Shown here: positions 15,144 through 23,660 of the stretch, one piece after another
Position numbering within the stretch: the stretch's first letter is position 1
How the letters are laid out: every line of letters begins with the position of its first letter
Assembly: GCA_024405255.1 (NCBI GenBank)
Contig: JAKSOY010000024.1
Span: forward strand, 1-29,511
Origin: Kiritimatiellia bacterium
GTDB taxonomy: Bacteria > Verrucomicrobiota > Kiritimatiellia > RFP12 > UBA1067
DNA length: 29,511 nucleotides
Reading direction: 5' to 3'
Made by a program: the position numbers and the translations under genes
The notes under the pieces: generated by a model
Database searches by the model: none
Told to the model about the DNA's origin: nothing
What the model saw: the letters and a program-made list of their open reading frames with translations, nothing else

Positions 15144-15171
15144 GAACCTTTTCGTTGGCGGTGCGTTTAAT
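15142..15171 (+). promoter_or_regulatory. candidate promoter of the secretin gene
   Basis: TTGAAC (15142-15147), an 18-bp spacer and TTTAAT (15166-15171). Transcription would begin near 15178, within 2-3 nt of the ATG at 15180, so the transcript may be leaderless. It overlaps the end of the preceding terminator. The fit to consensus is moderate. Confidence 0.45.
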
Positions 15172-15179
15172 GGGGTAAG

Positions 15180-17360
15180 ATGAAAATGAACTTCCATTTG
15201 AAAGCGTGTGTCAGCCTCGCCGTTTGGGCGTTGGCATGGGGGACGCTTGCGCAGGATCCGACGCGTCCGACCGAGAAGATGGCCGATCAGCTGAAGGCGC
15301 GTGCGACCGACACGAGCGCGCTGCGCCTACAGGCCCTCGTCGTGGGGGCTACGGACGACGGTGTGGCGCTTGTCGGCGCGACCGGTGCGAACACGGCGCC
15401 GGTCCGGAAAGGCTCGACCATTTCGCCGCGGGTGGACGATGTCGAACTCACCGTGCGTGTGCGGTCGATTTCGGTCAAGGGCGTCGAGCTCGAGACGTCC
15501 ACGGGGTCAGAACCGTTGTTTCTGTCGGGCTCGTATCAGGCCCTGGCCGCGCCGACGAATCCGCCGCCCGAGCTGCTGCGCTATCTCGAGGCGACTTCCG
15601 TGCCGCTTGAACAGCTGCTGCGTCTCATTTCCGACCAGACGGGCGTGAACATCTCCGCAAGCGAAAAGGCCGCCAAGGACAAGATGGTCTCCATCTTCCT
15701 GCGCAATGTTTCTGCGGCCACTGCGGTGGAGGAGCTCTGCCGTACGACCGGACTCTGGTTCCGTCGCGAATCGGGGTCGAACGTCATCCGCGTGATGACG
15801 ATGGACGAGTATACGGAGAACCTGAGCTCGTTCCGCGAGGAGAAAACCGAGACGTTTACGCTGCTCTATCCGAATGTCGTCGAAGCGGCGGGCGTGATCT
15901 ACGGACTCTATCCCGATCGTACGCTGCTGTCGCTGGGCGAGCAGGACATCGATGAGGATCCCGAAAACGACCTTTCGCGTCGCTTCCGCCGGTTTCAGAT
16001 GATTGCGGACAACGGCGGATCCTCCTTCCTCAAGATGGAAGCGCCCGAGGCGTCGACTTCGGGCGGACGAAGCGGATCCGGCGATTTTTCATTCACGCGG
16101 GGCGGCGTGCAGGGACGACGCGCGCAATGGGACTGGTTGCGCCGTTCGTCCCGTTTGCGGGGTCTGTCCCCCGCCGAGGCGAAGCAGATCGACCGTGCGC
16201 TCGCCGCGTCCGACACGAACCTCTACGAGCGCGTGCGAGGCGAGACCTCCACGCAGGCCGCGAACATCTTCGTGACGATTTCGCGCCGCAACAACCTGCT
16301 GATCGTCCGCACAAGCGATGCCGCCGCCTTGGAGGCGATTCGCGATCTCATCAAGCGCATCGACGTGCCGACGCCGATGGTGCTGCTGGAAATGAAGATT
16401 CTCGAGCTCGACATCGACGACGACTACAATGCGACATTCCAGTATGCGTTCAACACGCACGGAACGCATAAGTGGGGCAACCATGCGGGACGCGACGGAC
16501 TCGAACGCGGAACGACGACGGATGCCGCCGGCAATACGGTGGCGTCGCTGGTGAGCCCGCTACAGGGGGCTTTCAATCCGGCGGCGCTCAATCCGGTGTC
16601 GGAAAGCACGATGGCATTTTCGCTTTTGAGCGATTCGCTCAACGCACAGCTTGAGCTGATGGCGCAGGACGGAAAGGTCCGCACGCTTGCGACGCCGACG
16701 CTGCTGACGGCGAACAACGAGGTGTCGCAGATCTTCAGCGGGACGCAGTATCCCATCGTGAAGGGCGTGACGGCGGGCGAGACGACGACGACGGAAGCCG
16801 GTTTCGACAGGCGTGACGCGACGGTCAACCTCGAATGGGTCGACGTCGGAACGATGCTGCTCGTGACGCCCAGCATCAATGCGGATAAGACGGTGACGCT
16901 GCATCTCATCCAGGAGAACTCCGAGATCCCGGCCGAGCAGGTGCGCGTGCCGCTCGACGGCGCCAATATGGGCGCCACGACGCCGATCGACATTGTGCAG
17001 TCGCGCTCGCTCGCGGGTACCTTCGTGGCGAAAGACGGTATGGCGGTGATGGCGGGCGGCCTCATCAAGGAGACATGGAAGGAAATCTACACGCGTACGC
17101 CCGTCCTCGGTTCGATCCCCTGGGTCGGATTCCTCTTCCGCGGCACCGAAAAGCAGAAGCGCCGTACGGAACTCGTCGTGGTCATCAAGCCGCATGTCAT
17201 CTCGACGCCGATGGAAGGCGGAAAGATCAGCCAGGAATTGATGAAGGCGCTGTCCGCGCACCCGGCGGCCGACGGCCGTGCGAATATGGGCATCCACTAT
17301 GGTTCGCCCACCAACAATCTGCCGCCTGCGGTGAAGGATGTTCTCAAGATAGTCAAGTGA
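15180..17360 (+). CDS. secretin (GspD/PilQ/MshL superfamily) with extra N-terminal domain
   Basis: 726 residues with a signal peptide (hydrophobic core VSLAVWALAW, cleavage near LAQ, residue 25). Residues about 26-120 begin DPTRPTEKM and resemble the periplasmic HR domain of GspC/PilP/MshK proteins. A secretin/TonB N-terminal (STN) domain follows at about 130-200 (LLRLISDQTGVNISASEK). An N1-type domain begins near 220 and is interrupted by a Gly/Ser/Arg-rich insert (about 260-357) before NNLLIVRTSD (near 371). The secretin core is at about 401-680, with LATPTLLTANNEVSQIFSGT, VGTMLLVTPSINAD and VLGSIPWVGFLFRG. It should form the outer-membrane pore of a type II or type IV pilus-like machine. 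The pseudopilin gene follows; the ATPase and platform genes are absent. Confidence 0.9.
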   Translation: MKMNFHLKACVSLAVWALAWGTLAQDPTRPTEKMADQLKARATDTSALRLQALVVGATDDGVALVGATGANTAPVRKGSTISPRVDDVELTVRVRSISVKGVELETSTGSEPLFLSGSYQALAAPTNPPPELLRYLEATSVPLEQLLRLISDQTGVNISASEKAAKDKMVSIFLRNVSAATAVEELCRTTGLWFRRESGSNVIRVMTMDEYTENLSSFREEKTETFTLLYPNVVEAAGVIYGLYPDRTLLSLGEQDIDEDPENDLSRRFRRFQMIADNGGSSFLKMEAPEASTSGGRSGSGDFSFTRGGVQGRRAQWDWLRRSSRLRGLSPAEAKQIDRALAASDTNLYERVRGETSTQAANIFVTISRRNNLLIVRTSDAAALEAIRDLIKRIDVPTPMVLLEMKILELDIDDDYNATFQYAFNTHGTHKWGNHAGRDGLERGTTTDAAGNTVASLVSPLQGAFNPAALNPVSESTMAFSLLSDSLNAQLELMAQDGKVRTLATPTLLTANNEVSQIFSGTQYPIVKGVTAGETTTTEAGFDRRDATVNLEWVDVGTMLLVTPSINADKTVTLHLIQENSEIPAEQVRVPLDGANMGATTPIDIVQSRSLAGTFVAKDGMAVMAGGLIKETWKEIYTRTPVLGSIPWVGFLFRGTEKQKRRTELVVVIKPHVISTPMEGGKISQELMKALSAHPAADGRANMGIHYGSPTNNLPPAVKDVLKIVK

Positions 17361-17429
17361 AAGTAGAAAAAGAGGCGAAGTGCCGGACAGGAAAACTGGA
17401 TGGCTCATGCTGATTCGGAGGATTCTGAG

Positions 17430-18413
17430 ATGTCGTTGAAAAAAGGTTTTACGCTGATTGAACTCGTGATGGTCATTGCCCTTATTGCCATTGTCTCGAC
17501 GCTCGCCGTCGGCAAGATCGGCGATTTGCGGCGAACGGCCTCGCGCAAGGTGTCGGTGGCGAACCAGCTCGCCGTGGGGCGTGCGGTGGAGACGTTCCTT
17601 TCGGTCCACAACGGCAAGCTGAACCGTCTCGACTGGCTGATGGACGCCGAGACGCCGCGCGGCGCGGGTTCGTCCGAAGACGGGTTTGGCTACACGCTCA
17701 CGAACAAGACGGCCGGTACGGAGGGGTATCTCTACATGGGGCCCTGCAAGTCGTCGGCGTTGAGCTGGCCGTTCCCGGAATCCATTACGGAGGCCAATGC
17801 GGGACTCACGCCCAATCTGCGTGCGCTGCTCGTGCCCTATACGCTCAATCCGAAGGAAGTCCAGGCGCTCAACAATCTGGGGTTGCGGCTTGTGATGGGC
17901 CATACGGTGTGGACCGACAAGGCGCCGCGCAGCGCCTACCGTGAACGCGGTGACGACGGCGCGTATCTTTCGAACGAATCGGCGATCGGACTTGATCCGG
18001 CGCGCTCGGCCTGTGTGGCGACGCAGGTGACGAATGGCCTTTGCGTCGCGGCGGTTTCGCCGGTCTGCTCCGTCGGCCGCGAGGTCTATCGCGCGTGCGG
18101 GCAGCAGCTTCTCGCAACCGAGAAGGACGATGCCTCGTACACGCCCGCCGGCGTGAGAAACGAGTTGCAGGCGACGGGCGGCGTGCTGCTGGCCTTTGGC
18201 CTTGGTGCCGAATCGTCGATGATCGGCGTTTCGCAGGGCGGACTCGAAACGGCGCCCTACGCCGAATATCCCTTGCGTAAGTTCTATCGTCAGTACATCC
18301 TGCTCATCCGTGTGAACCGGTGGAAGAACGGCGTGCCGATGGCCGAGTTCGCCGGCGTGCTCGACCCCTGCGGCAACACCGTGCGGATGGCTCGCGCCAG
18401 TCTGGACAACTGA
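17430..18413 (+). CDS. type IV pilin-like pseudopilin
   Basis: 327 residues. The start at 17430 is set by GGAGG (17417-17421) 8 nt upstream and gives the prepilin leader MSLKKG followed by FTLIELVMVIALIAIVSTLA, with cleavage after Gly6 and Glu at mature position 5. An upstream in-frame ATG (17400) would add 10 residues without a good ribosome site. After the hydrophobic helix comes a long globular part with no recognised family, larger than major pilins. It is probably a component of a type II secretion-like pseudopilus with the secretin upstream (69-nt gap). The prepilin peptidase must be elsewhere. Confidence 0.88.
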   Translation: MSLKKGFTLIELVMVIALIAIVSTLAVGKIGDLRRTASRKVSVANQLAVGRAVETFLSVHNGKLNRLDWLMDAETPRGAGSSEDGFGYTLTNKTAGTEGYLYMGPCKSSALSWPFPESITEANAGLTPNLRALLVPYTLNPKEVQALNNLGLRLVMGHTVWTDKAPRSAYRERGDDGAYLSNESAIGLDPARSACVATQVTNGLCVAAVSPVCSVGREVYRACGQQLLATEKDDASYTPAGVRNELQATGGVLLAFGLGAESSMIGVSQGGLETAPYAEYPLRKFYRQYILLIRVNRWKNGVPMAEFAGVLDPCGNTVRMARASLDN

Positions 18414-18442
18414 CGATTCCTCTCGCACAGAGCGCTTCGTTT

Positions 18443-18451
18443 TGCTATAAT
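18443..18451 (+). promoter_or_regulatory. extended -10 promoter
   Basis: TGCTATAAT: a perfect TATAAT (18446-18451) with the TGn extension. No good -35 is visible, which extended -10 promoters tolerate. The start near 18458 gives a leader of about 22 nt with GGAG (18469-18472) before the ATG at 18480. Confidence 0.6.
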
Positions 18452-18479
18452 TCCCCTAAAGGAAAAACGGAGTGTTCGA

Positions 18480-19385
18480 ATGAAAAAGATCTTGATGATG
18501 CTGCTGGCGGCAGCAACCGTCTGTAGCGTCTGTGCGGCGCAGGCATCCCTGCGTGTCGGTTCGTACAATATTCGCAATTCGGTCGGCGATCGTGGAACGA
18601 CGAACGACTGGCAGTTGCGGAAGGGCGATCTGGCGGCGCTCGTGCGCAAGATGGATCTCGATGCGTTCGGTCTGCAGGAGGTGCTGCCTGATCAGGCGGA
18701 CTACCTGTGTGCGCAGTTCCCCGACTACACGATGGTGGGCGTGCATCGCGACGATGGCAAGCGCAAGGGCGAGGCGAGTCCGGTATTCTTCCGCAAGTCG
18801 CGGTTCGAGGCGATCAAGAGCGGATCCTTCTGGTTGTCGGAGACGCCGGATGTGCCGGGTTCGAAGTCATGGGAGACGGCCTGTACGCGCATCTGCTCGT
18901 GGATGTGGCTCAAGGACCGCAAGACGGGCAAGACCTTCTGCTTCGCCAACACGCACACCGACCACGTGAGCGCGCTCGCCCGCAAGGAGGGCATGCTGCT
19001 CATCCTGCGGCGCATGAAGGAGTTCGCCGGCGACACGCCCGTCATCTTCACTGGCGACCACAACTGTTTTGAGAATTCGGAACCGGCGCAGGCCGTGGCG
19101 AAGGTCTTGAAAAACGCGATCCATATCACGGAGACGCCGCCGAAGGGACCTTGGCTTTCCTGTCCCGGATTCCGCACGTACAAGAAAGTGACGCCGGCAG
19201 CCGTGATGGTGAAGCGGACGGAAGCTGAACGCAACCAGCACATCCGCGATTGCGCCCGCATCGACTACATCTATGTTTCGCCCGGCATCAAGGTGAAGGA
19301 CTACGAGACGTATCCTGACACACGACCCGGACTCAAGGTGCCCCCCTCCGACCACTATCCCGTGGCTGCGACGATCGAACTTTAA
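18480..19385 (+). CDS. secreted endonuclease/exonuclease/phosphatase-family protein
   Basis: 301 residues with a signal peptide (ILMMLLAAATVCSVCAA, cleavage near residue 20-23). The DNase I-like metal phosphoesterase fold is clear: GSYNIRN near residue 28, LQEV near 65, His159-Thr-Asp161, Gly192-Asp-His-Asn195, RIDYIYVSPGI near 261 and Ser290-Asp-His292. All expected catalytic residues are present, so it should be active. Substrates in this family range from nucleic acids to sphingomyelin, inositol phosphates and other phosphodiesters, and cannot be told from sequence alone. Export suggests action in the periplasm or outside the cell. It has its own promoter. Confidence 0.92.
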   Translation: MKKILMMLLAAATVCSVCAAQASLRVGSYNIRNSVGDRGTTNDWQLRKGDLAALVRKMDLDAFGLQEVLPDQADYLCAQFPDYTMVGVHRDDGKRKGEASPVFFRKSRFEAIKSGSFWLSETPDVPGSKSWETACTRICSWMWLKDRKTGKTFCFANTHTDHVSALARKEGMLLILRRMKEFAGDTPVIFTGDHNCFENSEPAQAVAKVLKNAIHITETPPKGPWLSCPGFRTYKKVTPAAVMVKRTEAERNQHIRDCARIDYIYVSPGIKVKDYETYPDTRPGLKVPPSDHYPVAATIEL

Positions 19386-19403
19386 TCTGAAAGGAAAATG
19401 AAA

Positions 19404-20747
19404 ATGACGTACGAACAGGCGAAGACGCTCCTTGAAAAGAATGGACAGGAGCAGGTGTTGCGTTTCTGGAAAAAGCTCTCGAAGGCCGAGCAGACTGCGC
19501 TGCTCGCGCAGATTGAGACGATCGACTTCAAGGAGCTGAAGCGTTGTGCGTCGATGCTGACGGCAACCGCGGCGGCGGCCAAGAAGGGCAAGCCGACGGC
19601 GCCGAAAGTGGCCGAACTCAAGGGCGCCGCGCTGAAGAAGGCGACGGCCGCCGGCGAGAAGGAACTCAAGGCGGGCCATGTGGGCGTGCTGCTGGTGGCG
19701 GGCGGCCAGGGTTCGCGCCTCGGCTACGAGGGCCCGAAGGGCGCCTACTCGATCGGCCCTGTGACGGGCGCCTCGCTCTTCTATTTCCATGCGCGCAAGA
19801 TCCTCGCGCTGACCGTGCGCTATGCCGTGCGCGTGCCGTTCTACGTGATGACGAGCGCCGCGAACTACGATGCCACGGTGGCGCACTTCGAAGAGAACGA
19901 CTACTTCGGACTCGACCCCCAGGACGTGATTTTCTTCAAGCAGGGCATGTGGCCGGGCATGACGCCGGACGGCAAGATCATCCTCGATGCGCCGGGTCAC
20001 ATCTTCATGAGTCCGGATGGCCATGGCGGCATGATCAGCGCCCTCAAGGCGAACGGCTGCTTTGCGGACATGAAGAAGCGCGGCGTGAAGACGCTCTTCT
20101 ACTTCCAGGTCGACAATCCGATGGTCGAAGTCGCCGATCCCGCGTTCATCGGTCTGCACACGCTTGAGAAGAGCGAGTATTCGCTCAAGCTCACGGCGAA
20201 GCGCGAGCCCACGGAAGGCCTGGGCATGGTCGTCAAGCGTGACGGCCACTTCGATATGATCGAATACACCGAGATGACGGACGAGATGAACAACCGTCGC
20301 ACGAAGACGGGCGACCTCTACTTCAAGTTCGGTTCGCCGGCCATTCACGTGTTCGACCGTGCGTTCCTTGAACGCGAAGCGGCGAAGGCGATGCCGCTGC
20401 ATCTCGCGCACAAGAAGATCGCGACGGTGGACGAAAAGGGCAAGGTCGTGAAGGCGACCGAACCGAACGGCTACAAGTTCGAGAAGTTCATCTTCGACGC
20501 GCTCGCGGATGCGAAGGGCGTGACGTGCTTTGCGTTCGACCGCGCCGACGAGTTCTCGCCGGTCAAGAACGCCGAAGGCAAGGATTCGCCGGCGACCTGC
20601 AAGGCCGACTTGCAGGCCAAGTGGCGCCGCCAGCTCGCGCAGGCGGGCGTTACGGTGCCGGAGACGATGCCGATCGAGCTCGATCCGGTCTATGCGCTCG
20701 ATGCGGCCGAAGTGGCCCAGACCGGTCTTCTGCTCACGGCTAACTAA
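19404..20747 (+). CDS. UDP-N-acetylglucosamine pyrophosphorylase-like (UDPGP/UAP1 type)
   Basis: 447 residues. AAGGA (19391-19395) is 8 nt before ATG 19404 but only 2 nt before ATG 19398, so the second ATG is preferred. The N-terminal helical segment (GQEQVLRFWKKLSKAEQTAL) resembles eukaryotic UAP1 rather than bacterial GlmU. The nucleotide-binding loop LLVAGGQGSRLG lies at about 96-107 with PKG shortly after. FYFQVDNPMVEVADP near 231 and KFEKFIFDAL near 355 complete the UDPGP pattern. It should make UDP-HexNAc (or a related UDP-sugar) from UTP and sugar 1-phosphate in the cytoplasm. There is no acetyltransferase domain. The gene starts 18 nt after the preceding stop. Confidence 0.88.
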   Translation: MTYEQAKTLLEKNGQEQVLRFWKKLSKAEQTALLAQIETIDFKELKRCASMLTATAAAAKKGKPTAPKVAELKGAALKKATAAGEKELKAGHVGVLLVAGGQGSRLGYEGPKGAYSIGPVTGASLFYFHARKILALTVRYAVRVPFYVMTSAANYDATVAHFEENDYFGLDPQDVIFFKQGMWPGMTPDGKIILDAPGHIFMSPDGHGGMISALKANGCFADMKKRGVKTLFYFQVDNPMVEVADPAFIGLHTLEKSEYSLKLTAKREPTEGLGMVVKRDGHFDMIEYTEMTDEMNNRRTKTGDLYFKFGSPAIHVFDRAFLEREAAKAMPLHLAHKKIATVDEKGKVVKATEPNGYKFEKFIFDALADAKGVTCFAFDRADEFSPVKNAEGKDSPATCKADLQAKWRRQLAQAGVTVPETMPIELDPVYALDAAEVAQTGLLLTAN

Positions 20748-20766
20748 GCCAGAAGGGACTCCCCTG

Positions 20767-23037
20767 ATGAAGAACGAATTGAGAATGTTGGGATTGGCTC
20801 TGCTGGCCGGCGCGTCCTTTGCGGCCGTGCCGCCGGCAGAGAAGGTGCCGTCCGTTGGGGAGCTGGCGGCTGACTGGATCTCGCAGGATGGTCCGATTCC
20901 GGCGGGCTTGACGGAAAAGGCCTGGCGTGCGAAAATGCTCGCGCGCCGTGCCGAACGTCTGAAGCCCGTGCTGAAGATGGCGAAACGCTGGGTCTACTGC
21001 CGTCACTATGTGATGGGCGGTTCGCACTACGCCTACACGGAGGCCGTCTCGGATGCGGCCAACGAGCGGACCTATCTCCGCATCGGATCGTCGCTCTGTC
21101 TGGCGGAGTACCAGCCCAACGGTCTCTGGAGGGAAACCGTTCTGCTCGAGTCGAAGGAAGGCTGCTTCCGCGATGTCGACGTCTCGCCCGACGGGACGCG
21201 CATTCTCTATTCGTTCAAGGCCAGCGATCGTGGCGACGACTTCCATCTCTACGAGATGAATCTCAACACGCGCGCTGTGCGTCAATTGACTTCCGGCGCG
21301 GGTGTGGCGGACTATGAAGGCTGCTACATGCCGGATGGTCGCATTCTGTTCAACTCCACGCGCTGCATGCAGATCGTGGACTGCTGGTGGACCGAAGTGA
21401 GCAACATCTACCGGTGCGAGGCGGACGGTTCGAACATCACGCGCATCACCTACGACCAGGTTCACGACAACTATCCGTCCCTCACGTGGGATGGACGCGT
21501 GCTCTACACGCGCTGGGAATACAACGACCGTTCGCAGATGTATCCGCAGCCGTTGTTCGGCATGAATCCCGATGGCACGAACCAGCGCGCCGTCTACGGT
21601 GGCAACTCCTGGTTCCCCACGACGACGATCCATGCCCGCGCGGTGCCGAATAGTCCGCTCTTCTTCGCCATTGCGACGGGACACCATTCGCTCCAGCCGG
21701 GCGAACTCATGCGCTTCGATCCGCGTGCCGGACGCGAAGAGGACAAGGGCGCGTGGCAGTTGGCGCCGTTGCGCAAGGCGCAGGCGGTGAAGATCGACGC
21801 CTACGGCCAGGGCGGCCGTGTGGCGGCCTATCCGTATCCCGTGGACGAGAACGGCGTGGTGCTCGCCTACCTGCCGCAGGGATGGCCGCGTCATCGCAAC
21901 GGTGCGCCGAACTACCGCGACCACCAGGCGCCATTCGCGCTGTATTGGACGAATGTCGACGGCGCGCGCGAACTGCTCGTGGCGCAGAAGGGGAAGATCC
22001 CGTGTGGACGTCCTGTGCCGGTCTGCGCGCGCAAGTTGCCGAACCGTCCGTCGGTGCGTCCGGATGAAACGAAGACAACGGGCATTTATGCGATTCGCGA
22101 CGTCTATGTGGGCGATTCGATGAAGGGCGTACCGCGCGGCACGGTGAAGACGATGCGCGTCGTGTCGCTCGACTATCGTCCGGCGGGCATTGGCCACAAT
22201 GGCAATGGCGGACCCGGTGGCGGCGGCCTTTCCTGCACGCCGCCCGCGCTCGGGAACGGCACATGGGGCATCAAGCGCGTGCTGGGCGAAGTCCCGGTGG
22301 CGGCGGATGGTTCCGTGGCGGTACAGGTTCCGGCGCGGACGCCGCTCTACTTCATGCTGCTCGACGAGAAGGGACGCATGGTGCAGAGCATGCGCAGCTG
22401 GTCCACGCTGCAACCGGGCGAGACGGCCAGCTGCATTGGCTGCCACGAGTCGCCGAACATGGCGCCGGACTTCAAGATGGGCGATCCGCTCGCGGGGCGT
22501 GTGCTGCATTCGCTCACGCTGCCGCCGCGCGGCTTCAGCTATCAGAAGGACATTCAGCCGATTCTCGATCGGCGTTGCGTGGGATGTCACAATCCGGCGA
22601 AGAACGACAAGATCCCGGATCTGACGGCGGCGCCGGTGAGCGACCCGAACTCGAAGCGCACGTGGGTGAGATCGTACGTGACGTTGACGGGGGCGCAGCC
22701 GGGCGGGGAGGGTCCGACCATGCGCTGGGGAGCGAATCCGGACAACCTCAAGGGCATCATCAACTGGATCCATTCGGCGTCCGTACCGACGCCCATTCCG
22801 CCGCTCTGGCGCGGGTCGCGCGTCAGCCGTCTCTTCACGGAAAAACTCGACAAGGGCCATGCCAAGGGCCTGACGGACAAGGAAATGCGCACGCTCGCGT
22901 GCTGGGTCGATCTCGGCATCCCGTTCTGCGGTACCTACGATGAGGGCGCCTGCTGGACCGTCGAGGAGCGCAAGCGCTGGGACTATGCCGTTCAGAAGCG
23001 TGCGCGCAATGTGACCAAGGGAGAGCCGCGCAGGTGA
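20767..23037 (+). CDS. HzsA-related exported protein with two c-type haem motifs
   Basis: 756 residues. ATG 20767 is chosen because AAGGG (20753-20757) lies 9 nt upstream and a signal peptide follows (LGLALLAGASFAA, residues 8-20). Residues about 130-300 contain WD40/PD40 propeller blades (DVSPDGTRILYSF, YMPDGRILFNSTR, DNYPSLTWDGRVLYT). The middle part (about 430-555) has the RPAGIGHNGNGGPGGGGLSC and RSWSTLQPGETASC blocks of proteins related to the hydrazine synthase alpha subunit. Haem-attachment motifs are C556-I-G-C559-H560 and C604-V-G-C607-H608. It probably acts in the periplasm as a dihaem redox protein. Hydrazine synthesis is not implied: no beta/gamma subunit or anammox gene is present. 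Its stop overlaps the thiE start. Confidence 0.88.
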   Translation: MKNELRMLGLALLAGASFAAVPPAEKVPSVGELAADWISQDGPIPAGLTEKAWRAKMLARRAERLKPVLKMAKRWVYCRHYVMGGSHYAYTEAVSDAANERTYLRIGSSLCLAEYQPNGLWRETVLLESKEGCFRDVDVSPDGTRILYSFKASDRGDDFHLYEMNLNTRAVRQLTSGAGVADYEGCYMPDGRILFNSTRCMQIVDCWWTEVSNIYRCEADGSNITRITYDQVHDNYPSLTWDGRVLYTRWEYNDRSQMYPQPLFGMNPDGTNQRAVYGGNSWFPTTTIHARAVPNSPLFFAIATGHHSLQPGELMRFDPRAGREEDKGAWQLAPLRKAQAVKIDAYGQGGRVAAYPYPVDENGVVLAYLPQGWPRHRNGAPNYRDHQAPFALYWTNVDGARELLVAQKGKIPCGRPVPVCARKLPNRPSVRPDETKTTGIYAIRDVYVGDSMKGVPRGTVKTMRVVSLDYRPAGIGHNGNGGPGGGGLSCTPPALGNGTWGIKRVLGEVPVAADGSVAVQVPARTPLYFMLLDEKGRMVQSMRSWSTLQPGETASCIGCHESPNMAPDFKMGDPLAGRVLHSLTLPPRGFSYQKDIQPILDRRCVGCHNPAKNDKIPDLTAAPVSDPNSKRTWVRSYVTLTGAQPGGEGPTMRWGANPDNLKGIINWIHSASVPTPIPPLWRGSRVSRLFTEKLDKGHAKGLTDKEMRTLACWVDLGIPFCGTYDEGACWTVEERKRWDYAVQKRARNVTKGEPRR

Positions 23038-23660
23038 GCGCAATCGACTACCGACTGTATCTGGTGACCGACGATCCCTCGGCCTACGCACGGGATTTCG
23101 TCGAAATGGTGGAAGCTGCCATCATGGGCGGCGTGACGGTGGTGCAATACCGCGACACGCAGTCGAACGACCGCACGGCGTATGCGCGCGTGCGGCGCTT
23201 GCAGGATATGCTGCGGCTCCATCGGATCCCGCTCGTGATGAACAACAACGTCGGCCTCGCGCTGGCGGTGGGGGCGGAGGGAATCCATGTGGGCCAGGGC
23301 GATCTGCCCGTGGCGCTCGTCCGCCGGCTGGTGGGTCCGAGGATGGAAATCGGTCTCTCGCTGACCTGTGCGGACGATGTGCGCACGGACGATCTTGCCG
23401 TGGCGGATGTCGTGGGGATCGGTCCGGTGTGGGACGCGCGCAAGACGAAGGCCGATGCGGCGCCGGCGATGGGTCCGGAAGGCTTCGCCGCGCTCGCGCG
23501 GGCGGCCGGCAAGCCCAATGTCGCCATTGGCGGGATTACGCTGGAGACGGCGCCTGCGGTGCTGGCGGCCGGGGCGCAGGGACTTGCGATCGTTTCGGCG
23601 TTTTCGCGCGTGCCCGATCCCGCCGCGTCTGCTCGTTCCTTTAGGACGCTTTTCAAATGA
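23034..23660 (+). CDS. thiE: thiamin phosphate synthase
   Basis: 208 residues with a TIM-barrel ThiE pattern: YRLYLVTDD at the start, VVQYRD near 36, GIHVGQGDLP near 83, GIGPVWDARKTKADA near 130 and VAIGGITLETAPAVLAAGA near 165. It joins HMP pyrophosphate to the thiazole phosphate. The start is GTG 23034 overlapping the upstream TGA (GTGA), with GGGAGAG upstream. Compared by eye with Bacillus ThiE, the metal-ligand Asp93 appears as Asn71 and Lys61 as Thr42, while the motif Arg (Arg40) is kept. Activity is therefore likely but not certain. It overlaps thiD by 4 nt. Confidence 0.88.
   Translation: MSAIDYRLYLVTDDPSAYARDFVEMVEAAIMGGVTVVQYRDTQSNDRTAYARVRRLQDMLRLHRIPLVMNNNVGLALAVGAEGIHVGQGDLPVALVRRLVGPRMEIGLSLTCADDVRTDDLAVADVVGIGPVWDARKTKADAAPAMGPEGFAALARAAGKPNVAIGGITLETAPAVLAAGAQGLAIVSAFSRVPDPAASARSFRTLFK

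Noticed and set aside
22990..23034. TPP riboswitch before thiE
   Set aside because: thiE overlaps the preceding gene and no thi-box sequence (CUGAGA with ACCUGAUC-type core) was seen there or upstream of thiM.
20740..23091. Long - strand open frame opposite the HzsA-like gene
   Set aside because: Same shadow composition; it ends at no regulatory signal and has no family match by eye.
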